From: Celeribacter halophilus
GTDB taxonomy: Bacteria; Pseudomonadota; Alphaproteobacteria; Rhodobacterales; Rhodobacteraceae
Assembly: GCF_900114135.1 (NCBI RefSeq)
Contig: NZ_FORY01000003.1
Location: 186,001-250,000, forward strand
Length of the DNA: 64,000 nt
Reading direction: 5' to 3'
Below are positions 1-9,223 of this stretch, one piece after another. The notes below the pieces were generated by a model. That model saw nothing but the letters and a program-made list of their open reading frames with translations. It made no database searches and was not told where the DNA came from. Each line of letters begins with the position of its first letter. The first letter of the stretch is position 1. The position numbers and the translations under genes were made by a program.

Positions 1-33
1 TGACATGATGAATTAACTGGAAAGGCAATCGCT

Positions 34-519
34 ATGAAACTCGCCTCGTCTTTGACCCTCTCTACGGCTGAAACCATTGTCGATGCAGTGCTCGACATCG
101 GTAGGCGCGAGCAGATGAAGCCTCTGACCGTTGTCGTTCTGGACAGTGGCGGGCGGATGGTTTGTATGAAAATGTCGGATGGCTGCGGTTTGCTGCGGTT
201 CGATATTGCTCTTGGCAAGGCCTATGGCGCGCTTGGTATGGGATTTTCCAGCCGCACGATCCGCGACTACCTGTCGGCGCGTCCGACCTTTCAGACCGCA
301 ATTTCGGCGGCCGCAGAAGGTCGGTTTATTCCGGTGCCCGGCGGAGTTCTTATCGAAGATGACGCGGGTATGGTGATCGGAGCCGTAGGGGTGAGCGGTG
401 ATGCGTCGGATCGCGATGAATATTGCGCCATCCATGCCATCCGCGCGGCGGGTCTGACATCTGATCCTGCAGAAGAATCGCCCGATTGGCGCGCAGCATC
501 GCTTTCCGACAAGCACTAA
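34..519 (+). CDS. GlcG/HbpS-family heme-binding-like protein
   Basis: The 161-residue product has the compact alpha/beta pattern of the GlcG/HbpS (DUF336) family: an N-terminal helix beginning with LTLSTAETIVDAV, a VVVLDSGG strand-turn near residues 33-40, a middle AYGALGMGFSS segment and a C-terminal GAVGVSGDASDRDEYCA segment. Members of the family bind heme or sit as accessory proteins in catabolic operons such as glycolate utilisation; the exact role is usually unknown. It starts at ATG 34 after a GGAAAGG-like ribosome site. A terminator at 586-612 separates it from the TAXI transporter, so it may belong to an operon that begins before the window. Family call is firm, function is not. Confidence 0.8.
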   Translation: MKLASSLTLSTAETIVDAVLDIGRREQMKPLTVVVLDSGGRMVCMKMSDGCGLLRFDIALGKAYGALGMGFSSRTIRDYLSARPTFQTAISAAAEGRFIPVPGGVLIEDDAGMVIGAVGVSGDASDRDEYCAIHAIRAAGLTSDPAEESPDWRAASLSDKH

Positions 520-585
520 GGCACTTTCTGCATACTCTCCGATCAGCAGGTCTTCGGACCCAGTAGGGCATTCGTGAAAATCAAG

Positions 586-612
586 GCCCGATGCAATGCG
601 CGTCGGGCTTTT
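586..612 (+). terminator. Rho-independent terminator after GlcG-like gene
   Basis: A GCCCGA / TCGGGC stem with an 11-base loop is followed by TTTT. It lies 67 bases after the stop of the GlcG-like gene and before the TAXI transporter, so the two genes are probably separate transcripts. Confidence 0.7.
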
Positions 613-747
613 GGGGTTGGTAAAATCTGGCCAGACTGACGGCGGTATTAATTCACTTGTTTGTGACGGGGAAAAAGAAATAAAATCGATATTTTTTGTT
701 GTGATAAATAAATGTCGTTGTTAATCTTTTGGTAGGGAGGAACTACA

Positions 748-1674
748 ATGCGTAATCTTTTGAAAACTGTTTGCTTGGCAGCGGTGGTCAGCTCGGTGAG
801 TGTCGCGGCCAATGCAGAGGAATACCGGATTGGAACGGCCAGTGTCGGCGGGGCTTTCTTCCCCGTGGGGCAGAGCATTTCCAATCTGGTTAACAAATAT
901 GCCGGTGATGATCTGAGCATGGTTCCGATTGTGACACAAGGGTCAGTGCAAAACCCGCGCCTTGTTGCAGCGGGGGAGGTCGAACTCGGGATCACCAGTG
1001 CCAATCTCGCCGCTGATGCGGTCAATGGCACGGGGCCATACAAAGACGATCCGATGGAGTTGAAGGCCCTCGGCCCACTGCATCCGAGCGTGTTGCACAT
1101 GGTGGTGCCCGCAAATTCCGATATCAAGAGCTTTGCAGACCTGCGCGGCAAACGGATCGCGGTTGGTCCGGCCGGTGGCGGCACCTTGGGATTTCTCAAC
1201 AATATCATGCCGGTCTATGACATGACGCTGGATGATATTACGCCGAGCTTTCTGAGCTATGGCGACGGGTTCAGCCAGCTGTCTGATGGCAATGTGGATG
1301 CGGCGCTGGCCCTGTCCGGCTATCCGGCTGCGGCGGTGATGCAGGCCGGTGCCTCGACAGATTTGCGGATGATCACGATGGATCCGGATAAACTGGCAAC
1401 GATCCTTGAGCAAAATCCGGCCTATAGCACCTTCCAGATCCCTACGGATGTCTATGACATGCCGGAAGAGGCCACGGTGCTGGGTGTGACCAATATGCTG
1501 GTGGTGCGCTCTGACATGTCGGCGGATGTGGCCGAACGGATTGCGTCGGCGATCTACGACCATCTGGACGAATTTGCCGCAGAAAACGCCAATGCGGCGC
1601 AGATTGATAAGGCGCGGGCCGCAAGCCTCGCCATCGATCTGCACGAGGGTGCTGCGGCGTATTTCGCGCAATAA
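748..1674 (+). CDS. TAXI-family TRAP transporter solute-binding protein
   Basis: The 308-residue protein begins with a cleavable signal peptide (about residues 1-23, ending VAANA), so it should be periplasmic. The mature part starts YRIGTASVGGAFFPVGQSISNLVNK, the pattern of TAXI (TRAP-associated extracytoplasmic immunoreceptor-type, NMT1-like) binding proteins, and continues with the GSVQNPRLVAAGEVELGI segment that lines the ligand cleft in this family. A strong AGGAGG-type ribosome site precedes ATG 748. The fused permease follows 92 bases downstream, forming a complete TAXI-TRAP pair. The ligand cannot be read from sequence; known TAXI systems take glutamate, other dicarboxylates or small organic acids. 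Confidence 0.9.
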   Translation: MRNLLKTVCLAAVVSSVSVAANAEEYRIGTASVGGAFFPVGQSISNLVNKYAGDDLSMVPIVTQGSVQNPRLVAAGEVELGITSANLAADAVNGTGPYKDDPMELKALGPLHPSVLHMVVPANSDIKSFADLRGKRIAVGPAGGGTLGFLNNIMPVYDMTLDDITPSFLSYGDGFSQLSDGNVDAALALSGYPAAAVMQAGASTDLRMITMDPDKLATILEQNPAYSTFQIPTDVYDMPEEATVLGVTNMLVVRSDMSADVAERIASAIYDHLDEFAAENANAAQIDKARAASLAIDLHEGAAAYFAQ

Positions 1675-1766
1675 ACCTATGCTCTCCGGCTCCGGTCCTG
1701 CGGTTTTCGCAGGGCAGGGGCCGCACAGCGCACAGGTTTCTCTATCCTTTCATCCGGAGACCACTG

Positions 1767-3647
1767 ATGCTCAAGTCGCACCGTCTTTTCCAATCCGAAA
1801 AGGTCCTTACCGTCGTCGCATTTCTGTTCGGGGCCTATCATTTGCTTGTGGTGTCGGGGGTGATTTCCGTCTCGACGATGGAAATGCGCCTCACCCATTT
1901 GATGCTGGCCTTTGTGCTGGTTTTCGCACGCAAACCGATTACGCCGTCTCTGGCGGCAAACCGGTTCGCGCGGGGGATCGACCTTGTGCTGATTGCAGCC
2001 GGAGTTGTGGCCAGTATCTGGCTCCTGTCGCGCTGGAAAGCCATTGCCTTCAGCGGCGGGATGACCAATGACACCGACTATCTGGCGGGTATTGTCATTG
2101 TGGCTCTGGTGTTCGAGGCGGCTCGGCGTGGCGTCGGGCTGATCCTTGCGGGGATCACGCTGCTGTTTTTCCTTTATCCTTTTGTCAGCCCCTATCTGCC
2201 CGGTATTCTGGAAAGCCGCGGCTACGGGTTTGAGCGGGTTGTGGCCTTTCTCACCACAGATACACAGGGGATTTACGGCATTCCTGTCGGTGTTGCGGCG
2301 ACCTATATCATCGTGTTCACGATTTTCGGCGCCTTGTTGTCGCGGCTGGGAGCAGGGGAGTTCTTTTTTGAAATTTCCTTTCGCCTGACGCGCGGGATGC
2401 GTGCGGCCTCTGCCAAGTCGGCGGTGCTGTTTTCGGCTCTGATCGGTATGGTTTCCGGCTCTGCAGCGGGCAATGTGGCTGTGACCGGCACGTTGACCAT
2501 TCCGCTGATGAAGCGCGAAGGCTACGCGCCGCATCAGGCCGCTGCGGTCGAAGCTGTGGCCTCCACGGGCGGGCAGATCATGCCGCCGGTGATGGGGGCC
2601 GCGGCCTTTATCATGGCGGAGGTTGTGGGGGTCTCCTACACAGAAATCATGGCCACGGGTCTTTTGCCCGCGCTCTTGTTCTTTGCGACGGCTTTCATCG
2701 TTGTCCACCTGCGCGCACAGCGCAGCGGGATCGAGCCGCAAACGGAGCCGAGCAGCGATCCGCGCTCGACCGGACGGGTGCTGTTTGACGGGATGCCGTT
2801 CATCATCACCTTCGGATTGCTCGTCGGGCTGATGCTAATCGGCTATTCCCCGTTCAAGGCCTCACTCTGGGCGATGGGGGCCATGATTGTCTCTGTGTGT
2901 CTGTGGAAACGCAGGATCGAGCGCGATCTGCTCCGCCAGATTTGTGGGTCGATTGTGGACGGGGCCAATGGTGTCGTGACGATTTCCGCCGCCTGTGCCG
3001 CCGCTGGGATCATCGCCGGTGTGCTGGGGATGACGGGGCTGGGTTCCAAGATTGCCGTGCTGATCGATATGGGCTCGGGCGGGAGTCTGATGATCGCTCT
3101 GGTGCTGACGATGGTGGTGTCCATCATCTTGGGCATGGGCCTGCCGACCACGGCGGCCTATCTGATCCTTGCCACGGTGGTGGCACCGGCCTTGGTGAAA
3201 ATGGGCGTGCCGGTTCTGACAGCGCATTTCTTTGTCTTCTACTTCGGCTGCATCTCCACCATCACGCCACCTGTGGCCTTGGCGGCCTATGTGGCGGGGG
3301 GAATTGCAAAAGCGGATATCAACAAATCCGGCTGGACTGCCGCCGCCTATGCCGCACCGAGTTTCCTGCTGCCCTTTGCCTTCTGCTTCGGGCCGGGCCT
3401 GTTGCTTCAGGGCGGCTGGGTGGCCAACATCGCGGCGGTAATCACCGGGTTTCTGGGGGTTGCAGCCATTGCCATCGCGGTGATCGGTGTCCTCCATGAC
3501 CGGCTGCCTGTGCTGGCGCGGGTGGCGGCAGCGCTCGCGGGCGTGTTGCTCCTGTTTCAGGACATGATCAGTGCCGCAGCGGGGATCGCCGTGATGGCGA
3601 TGCTGTGGATCTTCTCGCATCTGCGCTTGCGCAAAAACGCTTACTAA
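1767..3647 (+). CDS. TRAP transporter fused permease (DctQM fusion, TAXI type)
   Basis: A 626-residue inner-membrane protein with many hydrophobic segments. It has the DctM-type signature GSAAGNVAVTGTLTIPLMKR (about residues 231-250) followed by GGQIMPPVMGAAAF, and the second pseudo-repeat signature GLPTTAAYLILATVVAPAL (about 457-475). The length fits the 4TM/12TM fusion that pairs with TAXI binding proteins. It is a secondary, sodium-driven carrier in characterised relatives. ATG 1767 is preceded by GGAG. The cupin gene follows after 16 bases, which suggests one operon. Confidence 0.9.
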   Translation: MLKSHRLFQSEKVLTVVAFLFGAYHLLVVSGVISVSTMEMRLTHLMLAFVLVFARKPITPSLAANRFARGIDLVLIAAGVVASIWLLSRWKAIAFSGGMTNDTDYLAGIVIVALVFEAARRGVGLILAGITLLFFLYPFVSPYLPGILESRGYGFERVVAFLTTDTQGIYGIPVGVAATYIIVFTIFGALLSRLGAGEFFFEISFRLTRGMRAASAKSAVLFSALIGMVSGSAAGNVAVTGTLTIPLMKREGYAPHQAAAVEAVASTGGQIMPPVMGAAAFIMAEVVGVSYTEIMATGLLPALLFFATAFIVVHLRAQRSGIEPQTEPSSDPRSTGRVLFDGMPFIITFGLLVGLMLIGYSPFKASLWAMGAMIVSVCLWKRRIERDLLRQICGSIVDGANGVVTISAACAAAGIIAGVLGMTGLGSKIAVLIDMGSGGSLMIALVLTMVVSIILGMGLPTTAAYLILATVVAPALVKMGVPVLTAHFFVFYFGCISTITPPVALAAYVAGGIAKADINKSGWTAAAYAAPSFLLPFAFCFGPGLLLQGGWVANIAAVITGFLGVAAIAIAVIGVLHDRLPVLARVAAALAGVLLLFQDMISAAAGIAVMAMLWIFSHLRLRKNAY

Positions 3648-3663
3648 TCAGAAAGGACATTCC

Positions 3664-4248
3664 ATGAGAGAGTTCCGACGTGTTGTCACCGGACATGACG
3701 AAAACGGCAAAGCGGTTATCGAGAGCGACCAGATTGCCGATCAGTTTCTGGAGCGCCCGAACCGGCCCGGCGTGCGGCTGACGAATTTCTGGCTATCTGA
3801 CGGCACACCTGCCGAATATGACGGGCCAACAGAGACCTGCACAGGTGATTTCATCCTGCATCCGCCTGCCAATGGCAGCGTCTTTCGCTGCGTCGAGTTC
3901 CAGCCCGAAGATCCGGAGGTGATCAAGACGTTGGACGGGGCTTCGGCCTTTGCCGAAATGGGCGCGGCGGCTAATATCGTCGAAGGGGCGCGCCATCCCT
4001 TTATGCATCGCACCGACAGTGTCGATTATGCGATGGTGATCACCGGAGAAATCTGGATGCTTATGGATGACGAAAAAGACGATGTGCATCTCAAGGCAGG
4101 CGATGTCGTCATCCAGCGCGGCACCAACCATGCATGGTCCAATCGCGGCACGGAAACCTGTATCATCATGTTCGTGCTCAACGACGGGGTGACGCGTCGC
4201 GATGCGCAGGGGGCCGAACGTGTCGGTATTCCCCGCCGCCCGGAATGA
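3664..4248 (+). CDS. Cupin-domain protein
   Basis: The 194-residue protein has a C-terminal cupin barrel (about residues 100-180): the first motif is around HPFMHRTDSVDYAMVITGEI and the second is GDVVIQRGTNHAWSNRG. The histidines at these positions match the metal-binding pattern of single-domain cupins. The N-terminal third carries no motif I recognise. It is translated directly after the TAXI permease with an AAGGA ribosome site, so it probably acts on the imported substrate or its breakdown product. Reaction unknown. Confidence 0.8.
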   Translation: MREFRRVVTGHDENGKAVIESDQIADQFLERPNRPGVRLTNFWLSDGTPAEYDGPTETCTGDFILHPPANGSVFRCVEFQPEDPEVIKTLDGASAFAEMGAAANIVEGARHPFMHRTDSVDYAMVITGEIWMLMDDEKDDVHLKAGDVVIQRGTNHAWSNRGTETCIIMFVLNDGVTRRDAQGAERVGIPRRPE

Positions 4249-4333
4249 CAGGGGTGTGTGATCAAAGGCTGTGGCGGTTTCTCTGCCGCGGCGTTATACC
4301 GTTCACCGGTTTATTGGAGAGTTGTTGAGCACT

Positions 4334-5017
4334 ATGAAATCCCTGAATGGTCCTTCTGCGACAGAGAGCAGCCCGACCCCTGTCGCCTCGGCGACCCAGC
4401 TCGCCTATGGCGCGATCCGTGACATGATCCTGACCGGAGAGTTGCGGCCGGGTGAAAAGCTGAAAATCGAGAGCCTGAAGGACAAGTTGCAAACCGGTGC
4501 CTCACCGATACGCGAGGCGCTCAGCCTGTTGGTGTCCGACCAGTTGGTCGAGCGACTTGACCAGCGCGGCTTTCGGGCCGCCTCAGCCGACCCCAAGGAT
4601 TTCGAGGAAATTCTCAGGCTGCGATGTGCGCTGGAAGAAATGGCGCTGCGCCAGAGCATCGAGAATGCCGACGCGCAATGGGAGGACAATCTCGTGCTCG
4701 CGCATCACCGGATGGTGCGGATCGATCCCAAGGATATTTCGAGCTACGAGGACCAGCACCGCGCCTTTCACTTCGCGCTGTTGGAGAATTGCAATTCCCC
4801 GATCCTCTTGCGCTATTGCGCCCAGCTCTATGATCTGAACGTGCGCTATCGCTATCTGGCGGGGCGGTCGCAAAACTATGGCAAACGCGACGTGGCGCGG
4901 GAGCATCGGGAGATCATGGAAGCCGCCGTGGACCGCGATGCCGATCTGGCCGTCGAGCGGTTGCTGCACCACTATCAGGTCACGGGGTCATTTCTGGGGC
5001 AGGTTGCCCCCGAATAA
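4334..5017 (+). CDS. GntR-family (FCD) transcriptional regulator
   Basis: A 227-residue regulator with an N-terminal winged helix (AYGAIRDMILTGELRPGEKL, then SPIREALSLLVSDQLVERLDQRGFRAA) and a C-terminal all-helical FCD ligand-binding domain containing conserved D and H residues (EDQHRAFHFALLENC, REHREIMEAAVDRDADLA). FCD regulators usually respond to small carboxylic acids. It is the last gene of the TAXI/cupin cluster, 85 bases after the cupin, so it is the likely local repressor. I prefer ATG 4334 because the upstream in-frame alternative (GTG 4271) has no clear ribosome site. Confidence 0.87.
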   Translation: MKSLNGPSATESSPTPVASATQLAYGAIRDMILTGELRPGEKLKIESLKDKLQTGASPIREALSLLVSDQLVERLDQRGFRAASADPKDFEEILRLRCALEEMALRQSIENADAQWEDNLVLAHHRMVRIDPKDISSYEDQHRAFHFALLENCNSPILLRYCAQLYDLNVRYRYLAGRSQNYGKRDVAREHREIMEAAVDRDADLAVERLLHHYQVTGSFLGQVAPE

Positions 5018-5072
5018 CGTGCCGTCTGGCGGTTGCGGCCTGTGGGTAGGGCGCAAAAGGGTGCGAGCCTGC

Positions 5073-5103
5073 CGCAATCAACCTGTGAGCCAAGTTGATT
5101 GCG
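5073..5103. repeat. Perfect 10-bp inverted repeat between convergent genes
   Basis: CGCAATCAAC, an 11-base loop and GTTGATTGCG form a perfect hairpin between the end of the GntR gene and the end of the minus-strand pyrimidine operon. No T-run follows on either strand, so it is not a standard intrinsic terminator; it may be an mRNA 3-prime stabiliser or a Rho-associated end. Confidence 0.6.
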
Positions 5104-5116
5104 AAAGGCGTCCGGC

Positions 5117-5434
5117 TTATGCGCTGGCGTCGATGCGCGTTTTGACAATGGCGTTGAGCGCGGCGAGGCGGTTTTCGCAACTGTCGGAGGCCACTTTTTC
5201 AAGCGCGTTGATGCCGGATTCAAACACTTTGTAATTCTGCTCAAGCTCTTCGCTCGAAAGCGGCTGGCGGTCGTGCAGGTCGACGAAATTCTCCGCGCTG
5301 GTGGCGAGGAAATAGAAGGCGGCGGCATGGTCGGGTTCGCTCAGCGCTTTGGCATAGGCGGCTTTTGCGGCGGCGGAATAGGCGTGGATGCCACGGCCTT
5401 TTTCGTTAACGAGATCAAGAAGGAAGGTGAACAT
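5117..5434 (-). CDS. Small hypothetical protein, last gene of orotate/TRAP operon
   Basis: A 105-residue, mostly helical, soluble protein with no signal peptide or motif I recognise; it has paired acidic helices (LHDRQPLSSEELEQNYKVFE) and a single cysteine. ATG 5434 has a good AGGAG ribosome site. It lies 16 bases downstream of pyrE and is therefore co-transcribed with the TRAP/pyr genes, but its relation to them is unknown. It could also be a general small protein carried along by the operon. Confidence 0.65.
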   Translation of the reverse strand: MFTFLLDLVNEKGRGIHAYSAAAKAAYAKALSEPDHAAAFYFLATSAENFVDLHDRQPLSSEELEQNYKVFESGINALEKVASDSCENRLAALNAIVKTRIDASA

Positions 5435-5450
5435 AACTGTCTCCTTTGAG

Positions 5451-6161
5451 TTAAAATTCGAGGCTGCGGGCACCACCATGTGCGGCTGACCATGCCAGAG
5501 GATCTTGTAGAAACTCCGAGATAATGGCGCGGCCTTCGGCGGTGAAACGGTCGTGGGTGTGGGCGATGTCGAGAATGTCTTTCCATGTCGCCAGCGCATG
5601 AAGCCGGATGCCGGAGCGCGTCATGGCGGCGCGGGTTTCGGGGAAGATGTCATATTGGAACAGCATGAACACATCGCTGACCTGTAGTCCTGCGGCTCTC
5701 AGGGCTTCGCAAAAGCGGATTTTGGAGGCCCCATCGGTGGTCAGGTCTTCGACCAGTAAAACCCGCTGGCCCTGTTCCCAGACGCCTTCGATATGCGCCT
5801 CCGGCCCGAACCCCTGCGCGCGTTTGCGGACATATTGCAGCGGCAGGCCGGTGGTGGCGGCAATCCATGCCGCAAAGGGAATTCCCGCCGTTTCCGCACC
5901 GGCAATGGCATCAATCCTGTCGCGGCCGATCTCCGCGTCGATCACCTCCGAGGCAAAGCCCATGAGCTTTTCGCGCACGGCGGGAAAGGAAATAACCTTG
6001 CGCACGTTGATATAGACCGGACTTGCCACGCCGGACGACAGGATAAAGGGCCGTTCCTTGGCCACTTCCACCGCGTGAATGTCGAGAAGCGCAAGCGCTG
6101 TGCGGCGGGCGAAATCGGCGCGGGTTTCGGGGCTGAGCGGCATCATCAGAGGCTCCTTCAT
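5451..6161 (-). CDS. pyrE: Orotate phosphoribosyltransferase
   Basis: PyrE joins orotate to PRPP to give orotidine 5-phosphate, the fifth step of UMP synthesis. The 236-residue protein shows the OPRT-specific YVRKRAQGFGPEAHIEG loop (about residues 113-129) and the PRPP-binding RVLLVEDLTTDGASK motif (about 135-149). It is about 20 residues longer than many bacterial PyrE proteins. The start overlaps the stop of the M20 hydrolase by four bases, so translation is probably coupled. Its place behind PyrK/PyrD points to orotate handling. Confidence 0.93.
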   Translation of the reverse strand: MKEPLMMPLSPETRADFARRTALALLDIHAVEVAKERPFILSSGVASPVYINVRKVISFPAVREKLMGFASEVIDAEIGRDRIDAIAGAETAGIPFAAWIAATTGLPLQYVRKRAQGFGPEAHIEGVWEQGQRVLLVEDLTTDGASKIRFCEALRAAGLQVSDVFMLFQYDIFPETRAAMTRSGIRLHALATWKDILDIAHTHDRFTAEGRAIISEFLQDPLAWSAAHGGARSLEF

Positions 6162-7423
6162 GTGCTGGCCTCCATATAGGTCGAAAGGATGTCGACTCCC
6201 ACCATGAAATCCGCGATCTCCATAGCTTCGTCCGGATTGTGCGATCCGTTGCGGTTGCGCACGAAAACCATGCCGGAGGGCACGCCGGCCTGCGCGAACA
6301 CAGCGGCGTCATGACCGCCACCTGAGGCCATTGAGAAGGCCTCGCCCGTGACCTGTGCCATGGCCTCTTCCAGATCTGCGACCAGATCCGGGTCCATGAG
6401 GGCAGGGTCCACTGCGCTCTGTGTTCCCAGATCGAAACGCACGCCGCGGGCGCGGGCAATGTCGGCCATTTCCGAGGCCAGATAGTCCCGCATCCGCTCA
6501 AGGGTCTCGGCGTCTTGCGAGCGGATGTCGAGGGAAAAGGCGATTTCATCGGGAATGCGCGAGATCGCGTGGCGTGTCGCGTCAGTGGCGACGATACCGG
6601 AGGTGAGCACGAGATCCTGTCCCGTGTTCAACAGGTGCTGCCATGTGGTGTCCAGCCGGTGCATCAACTCGGCAAAGGCGAGAACCGGATCATGGCGATA
6701 GGCCCGAGGCACGGCGCCCGAGTGCCCCGCCTGACCGATACAGTGAACCTCCCGATAGCGGAAATTGCCGCGAATACCTGTGACCACAGCGGCGGGAATG
6801 TTGCGCTCGACCAGAAGCGGACCTTGTTCGATATGCAGTTCGATATAGGCGTCGATCTGGCGCAGGTCACAGATCGGCTGGCGGGCCTTGATCGGGGCGG
6901 TGTCGATGTCGAGGGCTTCGAGATGTGCCCAGAGCGGTTTCCCGTCGCCTTTGTGAACAGCGTTGTATTCCGTCTCCGGCAGGCTACCTGTGAGCATCTT
7001 GGAGCCGAGGTAGCAGGCCCCGAACCACGCGCTTTCCTCGCCGCGCATGGCCAGAACCTTGACCGCGCGGGGCAGGGCGCGTTGGCCGCGTTTTGCTGCG
7101 ATGAGGACGATCAAACCGGCAAGCACGCCCGCCAGACCGTCATAATTGCCGCCCATCGGCACGCTGTCCACATGGCTGCCGATCACGGTGAAATGCGGGG
7201 CATCTGCGTGTTCGGGCAGGCAAAAGACCAGATTGCGGCCCGCGTCTTCGGTCACACAAAGCCCTTCGGCCTCGGCACGCTTAGATAGATAGGCCAGTGT
7301 TTCGCTTTCCTTTTCGGAAAAGGCCGGACGGCTCACCCCCGCGCAGTCGCGGGACAGGGCACGGATGTCGTCGAACATATCTGCGGCCAGTTCGGCCAGA
7401 GTGTCGCTGCGATGGTGTTTCAT
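6158..7423 (-). CDS. M20-family carbamoyl amidohydrolase (HyuC/allantoate amidohydrolase type)
   Basis: The 421-residue cytosolic metalloenzyme has the metal-binding motif GSHVDSVPMGGNYDG (about residues 81-95), the EE pair in MRGEESAWFGACYLGS, the ELHIEQGP motif and the C-terminal GGGHDAAVFA segment. These are typical of the family that removes the carbamoyl or ureido group from N-carbamoyl amino acids, allantoate or ureidoglycine. Because it lies between pyrE and pyrD with four-base overlaps at both ends, N-carbamoyl-L-aspartate (ureidosuccinate) is an attractive substrate, giving aspartate, CO2 and ammonia. That assignment is inference; beta-ureidopropionate or another carbamoyl compound is possible. 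Confidence 0.88.
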   Translation of the reverse strand: MKHHRSDTLAELAADMFDDIRALSRDCAGVSRPAFSEKESETLAYLSKRAEAEGLCVTEDAGRNLVFCLPEHADAPHFTVIGSHVDSVPMGGNYDGLAGVLAGLIVLIAAKRGQRALPRAVKVLAMRGEESAWFGACYLGSKMLTGSLPETEYNAVHKGDGKPLWAHLEALDIDTAPIKARQPICDLRQIDAYIELHIEQGPLLVERNIPAAVVTGIRGNFRYREVHCIGQAGHSGAVPRAYRHDPVLAFAELMHRLDTTWQHLLNTGQDLVLTSGIVATDATRHAISRIPDEIAFSLDIRSQDAETLERMRDYLASEMADIARARGVRFDLGTQSAVDPALMDPDLVADLEEAMAQVTGEAFSMASGGGHDAAVFAQAGVPSGMVFVRNRNGSHNPDEAMEIADFMVGVDILSTYMEAST

Positions 7424-8367
7424 TCGAATACGCCTGCCTCCGGTGCCTGAACCGTGCCGATGATCTCATCAACCGAGCGGATGTTGTTTGTGTCCATCCA
7501 TGCGCCCAGTTCGCTCACAAGGCGGGCCATCGTGGTCGGGGATTGGAACGTGGCGGTGCCGACCTGGACCGCGCGGGCCCCTGCGATCAGGAATTCGAGC
7601 ACATCCTCAAGGGTGGAAATGCCGCCGCAGCCGATCACCGGAATGTCGCAGGCCTGTGCGCATTGATAGGTCATCCGCAGGGCGATGGGTTTGATCGCCG
7701 GACCGGACATGCCGCCCATCACATTGCCCAGTCGCGGGGTGCGGGTTGTGATGTCGATGGACATGCCCAGCACGGTATTGGCCACGACCAGCGCATCGGC
7801 CCCTGCCGCCTGAGCCGCGCGGGCCACATCCACAGGTTCGCCGGTGTTGGGTGTGAGCTTTGCCCAGAGCGGCAGGTCGGTCTCGGCGCGCAGCCGCGTC
7901 ATCACTTGCTCTGTCGTGTCGGGGCGCATGGCAAAGGCCTTGCCGTCCGCTTCGATATTGGGGCACGAGATATTGGCCTCGATCGCCGCCACGCCGGGTA
8001 GGGAGACCTCGGCACAGAGCCGCGCGAAATCGTCAAGGGAATGGGCCGAGATCGAGACGACCAAAGGCGCACGGTAAGCGGACCAATAGGGCAGCATCTC
8101 GTCGCGGAAATAGGCAAATCCTTTGGACGGGATGCCGATGGCGTTCAGCATGCCCGATTGCATGTCGCAGACCCGTGGCGTCGGATTGCCGGCGCGGGTG
8201 TCGTGCATGATGGTTTTGAGCACATGCGCGCCCAGAACATCGAGATCGAATACATCGCTGAGGTCTTCGGAAAAAGTGCCTGAGGCGGGCATGATCGGGT
8301 TCTTGAGGCGCAGGTCGCCCAGAGACACGCTCAAATCCGCTGTGCTGCCGGTTATGAAATCTCGCAT
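7420..8367 (-). CDS. pyrD: Dihydroorotate dehydrogenase, class 1B catalytic subunit
   Basis: A 315-residue FMN barrel protein. It begins VSLGDLRLKNPIMPASGTFS and has the class 1 active-site cysteine in EANISCPN (about residue 139), then VIGCGGIS and GARAVQVGTATF phosphate-binding segments. A catalytic Cys, the lack of a membrane anchor and the adjacent PyrK gene indicate class 1B, which exchanges electrons with NAD rather than quinone. Most alphaproteobacteria use the quinone-linked class 2 enzyme for biosynthesis, so this is probably an accessory or catabolic enzyme. Overlaps the amidohydrolase by four bases. Confidence 0.92.
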   Translation of the reverse strand: MRDFITGSTADLSVSLGDLRLKNPIMPASGTFSEDLSDVFDLDVLGAHVLKTIMHDTRAGNPTPRVCDMQSGMLNAIGIPSKGFAYFRDEMLPYWSAYRAPLVVSISAHSLDDFARLCAEVSLPGVAAIEANISCPNIEADGKAFAMRPDTTEQVMTRLRAETDLPLWAKLTPNTGEPVDVARAAQAAGADALVVANTVLGMSIDITTRTPRLGNVMGGMSGPAIKPIALRMTYQCAQACDIPVIGCGGISTLEDVLEFLIAGARAVQVGTATFQSPTTMARLVSELGAWMDTNNIRSVDEIIGTVQAPEAGVFE

Positions 8368-9212
8368 CAGACAATCGCCTCCTCAATGGGAAAAACAGGG
8401 CCTTCGCGGCAGACGCGGCGCTGGATGAGCCGGTCGCCAACGCGGAACTGGCGCACACAGGCCTGACACATGCCAAGACCGCAGGCCATTTGCTGCTCCA
8501 TAGCAATCTCGCCGGGAATACCGTGTTTGGCGCCGAGGTCTTGCAAAAGCCGCAACAGCCGCGCGGAGCCGCAGGTGTAGAAGGCATCGACTTGGCCTGC
8601 GGCAATGCGGGCCTCGATCAGCGGGCGCAGGGCTTCGGGCGTGGAGCTTGCGTTCTGGTCATGGACCACGATCACCTCCGCGCCGTAGCTTTCGAACAGA
8701 TCGACGGACATGGCCAGTTCGGGCCGCCGCGCAGAGCAGATTGCGGTGAGCTTGCGCCCTTTCTCTTGCGCCATCCGCGCCAGAGGGGCCAGAGTGGCAA
8801 GTCCTACGCCACGGGCCACCAGCATCAGGTGCTGCCAGTCGTCCTGCATGGAAAACCCCTGACCCAAAGGCCCAAGCACATTGAACGCATCGTCAGGGCG
8901 CAGCGTGGCCAGCCCCCGTGTTCCGGCGCCTGTGACCTTGTAGAGAAATTCCAACCGGCCCTGTGCCGCATCAAATCCGTAGATGCTCATCGGGCGGCGC
9001 AGAAAGGGCGTCTCGCCTTCGGGCTGGGGGCATAAAAGCTGGAAGAACTGGCCCGGCTGGCAGTCAAGCACCTCGGCGGGGGCATCCAGAACCAGCAAAC
9101 GGTATTCCCCGTTCACTGGCGTGTTGGAGATCACGCGACAACGGGCTTCGAAACAGCGTAGAGACAGCCCCTGCGGCGCAGGGACAGGGAGAACAGTTGG
9201 GGTGAAGGTCAT
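8367..9212 (-). CDS. pyrK: Dihydroorotate dehydrogenase electron-transfer subunit
   Basis: The 281-residue protein has an FAD-binding beta-barrel (FFQLLCPQPEGETPFLRRPMS, with the RRPMS motif), an NAD-binding middle domain (LMLVARGVGLATL) and a C-terminal [2Fe-2S] motif MACGLGMCQACVRQF...RRVCREGPVF with four cysteines. This is the PyrK arrangement that links class 1B PyrD to NAD(H). It ends on the first base of pyrD. It is longer at the N-terminus than typical PyrK by about 25 residues. Confidence 0.92.
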   Translation of the reverse strand: MTFTPTVLPVPAPQGLSLRCFEARCRVISNTPVNGEYRLLVLDAPAEVLDCQPGQFFQLLCPQPEGETPFLRRPMSIYGFDAAQGRLEFLYKVTGAGTRGLATLRPDDAFNVLGPLGQGFSMQDDWQHLMLVARGVGLATLAPLARMAQEKGRKLTAICSARRPELAMSVDLFESYGAEVIVVHDQNASSTPEALRPLIEARIAAGQVDAFYTCGSARLLRLLQDLGAKHGIPGEIAMEQQMACGLGMCQACVRQFRVGDRLIQRRVCREGPVFPIEEAIV

Positions 9213-9223
9213 GGAACTGCCTT